Shown here piece by piece: positions 42,788 through 44,770 of a DNA stretch of 44,770 bases. The translations under genes and the position numbers were made by a program. Within the stretch, counting starts at the first letter, position 1; every line of letters begins with the position of its first letter. The notes below the pieces were generated by a model. That model had not been told where the DNA came from. It ran no database searches and saw nothing but the letters and a program-made list of their open reading frames with translations. Source of the DNA: Gudongella sp046224405 (GTDB lineage Bacteria; Bacillota; Clostridia; Tissierellales; Tissierellaceae); the NCBI RefSeq assembly GCF_046224405.1, contig NZ_JBJXRK010000021.1:1-44770 (forward strand), in the 5' to 3' direction.

Positions 42788-44278
42788 CTATGCGCTAAGT
42801 TGAATTCTTTCCTCGCTTTCGAAGAATATGTCATCAGATGAAATCCCCTTAGACCTTAATATATCGTAGCACTCCCTTATCATTGCACCTGATCCGCACA
42901 TGTATACCTTATGCCCCGTCACATCCATGGTCTTGAGCAGCCCAGTTACGTATCCCTTATGGAAGCCCTCCTTCTCCTCTCTTGAGGCAGCAGGAAGATA
43001 TTCAAAATTGTCATTTTCCGTCTGAAGCTCCTTGAAGTAATCATGATATATAAAATCATCAATATATCTCTGTCCGTTTAACAGCTTGACAGATTCAACT
43101 GAATCCCCTTTTGCAAGACTTTCCTTTGCAAGCCCGATAAATGGTGTAATTCCAATTCCATTGGCAATAAAAAGCATCTTTTTCGTATCCTCACTAGGTA
43201 CTAGGTGATTTCCCATTGGACCTTCCAAGGTAACCTCGTCACCTACCTTGAATCTGAATATTATCTCAGTTCCATAACCGTTCTTTACCTTTTTTATTAT
43301 AACCTTAAGAATTCTGTCATCCTCATTGGCTGAAGATATGGAGTAAGCTCTGTACTGGACCGGGTTGTCCTGAATCTTAACCAGAATAAACTGCCCGGCC
43401 TTGTAGTGAACATTTTTTGGATTTTCAAACCTGAACACAAATTCCCTCAAGTCACCATCAAGATCATTTATCTCTATAAGTGTGGATTGGATTTCCTGCC
43501 TGTTTTCATAACCTTTGACATCACTCATCTGTATTATGTTTACAGCCTTGCGTTCTGTTTCCAGAGATAAAAGATTTGCAGGGCAGTTTTCAACACACGT
43601 GGTACACTTAATGCAGTTAATGTTATCAAACTGGTTGTTCTCATTAAACTCCAAATACGGAGTTAGCTGGAATGGACAAACCCTTGCACATTTCCCACAG
43701 GTATGGCACTTATCCTTTGACTCTATTGTTATTCTCTTCTCAGTATGCTTAGCAACTCCTACTGCCTTCCCCAATCTATAGGATATCTTCTGAAGGGTTC
43801 CCATTGGACAGAACTGGCACCATGTTCTGGAATTGACCAGTAGAGCAACCGCTCCCCCAACAACCAATACCATCAGATAGGTATTGACGAATATGTATCC
43901 CAGTCTCTCAATAAAGCTGTATGATCCCCAAAGGGCTGCAATTCTAAAGAGCTTTCTAGAGAAGTTGATGGTAAAGAATAGGAAAAATGCCCCGATAAAC
44001 CACTTGCTCTTGAGAAAAGCCGGGATCTTCTTGTTCATGCTGACGGGATTTATTATATTATCAAAAAGACTTCCATGTGGACAGAAATTTCCGCACCAGT
44101 GTCTTCCTGAAAAAAATGATGTCCCCAATAGACCTGCCATGATCCCCACAACAAGGACACCTAATCTAGGCTCCCACAGACCACCGATTGCCACAAGAAA
44201 AGTAAAAATCCAAGCAAATTTTCTAATTGTAGTGAAAGTTCTATTAGTTTTTATGTAATAATTATTCAATTCATTCAT
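42788..44278 (-). CDS. membrane 4Fe-4S protein fused to a ferredoxin-NAD(P) reductase-like domain
   Basis: A 496-aa fusion. Residues 20-160 are a NapH/CcoG-like membrane part with about four helices and two cytoplasmic Cys pairs (C62-x3-C66, C154-x2-C157, each followed by P-[HM]-G). Residues 188-235 are a two-cluster ferredoxin (C191, C194, C197, C201; C222, C225, C228, C232). Residues 260-496 are an FNR-type flavin reductase: RAYSIS (310-315) for FAD, GIGITPFIG (374-382) for NAD(P), and YMCGSGAMIRE near the end. It probably moves electrons between NAD(P)H and a low-potential carrier at the membrane. The promoter is a perfect consensus and carries a palindrome. Confidence 0.88.
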   Translation of the reverse strand: MNELNNYYIKTNRTFTTIRKFAWIFTFLVAIGGLWEPRLGVLVVGIMAGLLGTSFFSGRHWCGNFCPHGSLFDNIINPVSMNKKIPAFLKSKWFIGAFFLFFTINFSRKLFRIAALWGSYSFIERLGYIFVNTYLMVLVVGGAVALLVNSRTWCQFCPMGTLQKISYRLGKAVGVAKHTEKRITIESKDKCHTCGKCARVCPFQLTPYLEFNENNQFDNINCIKCTTCVENCPANLLSLETERKAVNIIQMSDVKGYENRQEIQSTLIEINDLDGDLREFVFRFENPKNVHYKAGQFILVKIQDNPVQYRAYSISSANEDDRILKVIIKKVKNGYGTEIIFRFKVGDEVTLEGPMGNHLVPSEDTKKMLFIANGIGITPFIGLAKESLAKGDSVESVKLLNGQRYIDDFIYHDYFKELQTENDNFEYLPAASREEKEGFHKGYVTGLLKTMDVTGHKVYMCGSGAMIRECYDILRSKGISSDDIFFESEERIQLSA

Positions 44279-44302
44279 ATAAAACTCCTCCTTTTTGTGT
44301 TA

Positions 44303-44317
44303 TACCCTGCCTGGGTA
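44303..44317. promoter_or_regulatory. candidate operator palindrome
   Basis: TACCC and GGGTA arms with a 5-bp spacer, at about +3 to +17 of the reductase-fusion transcript, between the -10 box and the ribosome binding site. The cognate regulator is unknown. Confidence 0.5.
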
Positions 44318-44326
44318 CAGTTTACA

Positions 44327-44355
44327 ATTATACTAGGAATAAAATCTTTTGTCAA
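44327..44355 (-). promoter_or_regulatory. perfect consensus sigma-A promoter of the reductase fusion
   Basis: On the minus strand, TTGACA (44350-44355) and TATAAT (44327-44332) are exactly 17 bp apart. Confidence 0.88.
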
Positions 44356-44383
44356 TGTTTGTTAACATATTATCATTTTAGGG

Positions 44384-44411
44384 TTTACATATATATGTGA
44401 ATTGGTATAAT
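44384..44411 (+). promoter_or_regulatory. promoter of the small membrane protein gene
   Basis: TTTACA (44384-44389) and TATAAT (44406-44411) are 16 bp apart, 21 bp before the TTG start. Confidence 0.75.
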
Positions 44412-44432
44412 TGAACTAAAGGAGGTGCTGAC

Positions 44433-44765
44433 TTGAATGGCATCACTACTATGATTATGAATTTTCTAGTTGTAATTCTGGTGTTTTTCACACAGCTTCA
44501 TCTCTACAAAAGCAGTGAACACATGAGCAAATGTTTAACATGCTCCTTCAGTCTTACAATGGCGGTACTACTGGCGCTCTTAAACTTTTCAATGGCATCC
44601 TCGGAAACTTCACTTGAAAAGTTATTTACACTGTATCCATTAATGATAGCATTGTTTGCATTCTATCTTCGATGGAAAAAAGGACGCTTGACAATGTTCA
44701 TAAGGTTTATATTCTCGATGGCTGTTTTAACGGGCTTGATTGACTATCTTACATATTCGCTATAA
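44433..44765 (+). CDS. small membrane protein of unknown function
   Basis: A 110-aa protein with three to four hydrophobic helices (about 6-24, 36-54, 65-77, 88-106) and a short basic loop (RWKKGRLT). I do not recognise the family. The start is TTG at 44433 with a strong AAAGGAGGTG 7 bases before it and a clear promoter upstream, so it is probably a real gene. It is read divergently from the ferredoxin-reductase fusion. Confidence 0.65.
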   Translation: MNGITTMIMNFLVVILVFFTQLHLYKSSEHMSKCLTCSFSLTMAVLLALLNFSMASSETSLEKLFTLYPLMIALFAFYLRWKKGRLTMFIRFIFSMAVLTGLIDYLTYSL

Positions 44766-44770
44766 AAAGG

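Overview
The window looks like chromosome from a low-GC, monoderm, strictly anaerobic member of the Bacillota, most probably Clostridia/Tissierellia. The reasons are strong AGGAGG ribosome binding sites, occasional GTG and TTG starts, consensus sigma-A promoters, NuoEF/HydBC-type flavin-iron-sulfur modules without membrane complex I, a stand-alone rpsD, and an RND pump operon with no outer-membrane channel. I saw no rRNA, tRNA, CRISPR array or phage module. Coding density is high and almost every gap holds a recognisable promoter or terminator.

Layout. 1-906 (-): the end-truncated ArsA/Get3-type ATPase and a small unknown gene. 969-4541 (-): a cstA transporter and a 169-aa conserved gene, probably once one operon (30 bp apart), now split by an IS6-like element (2607-3936) flanked by an 8-bp target duplication. 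4610-8098 (-): dppA, a MATE exporter and an mtaD-type deaminase in one operon. 8316-9513 (+): ppa and a second-type rpsD. 9555-11946 (-): a two-gene ABC exporter. 12040-17898 (-): a three-gene soluble redox complex (NuoE/HydC, NuoF/HydB and an 1187-aa fusion of a 2Fe-2S domain, a GltD/NfnB-like flavoprotein, ferredoxin clusters and a NuoG/FdhA-like domain without a visible Mo ligand). 18182-27352 (-): an eight-gene operon reading PfkB-like pseudokinase, YhaO-like nuclease, YhaN-like ATPase, phosphoesterase, nagB, CYTH protein, tldD, tldE.

27427-34867 (+): the most unusual region. A promoter drives an ACT-domain protein, a 1574-aa multidomain protein (HD hydrolase, helical repeats, NMNAT-type nucleotidyltransferase, GNAT-like region, phosphoribosyltransferase-like C terminus), a divergent lactate/malate-dehydrogenase-like protein and a flavodoxin-like iron-sulfur protein. 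The last three genes overlap or nearly touch, and the operon ends in tandem terminators. The domain set points to nucleotide or pyridine-nucleotide chemistry, but the substrate is unknown. This is my main candidate for an undescribed system.

34873-44765: pgcA (-); a TetR-MFP-RND efflux operon with a clear operator (-); a gamma-class carbonic anhydrase-like protein and a gamma-glutamylcyclotransferase-like protein (-); a fused NapH-type membrane ferredoxin and flavin reductase behind a perfect consensus promoter with a palindromic candidate operator (-); and a small membrane protein read divergently (+).
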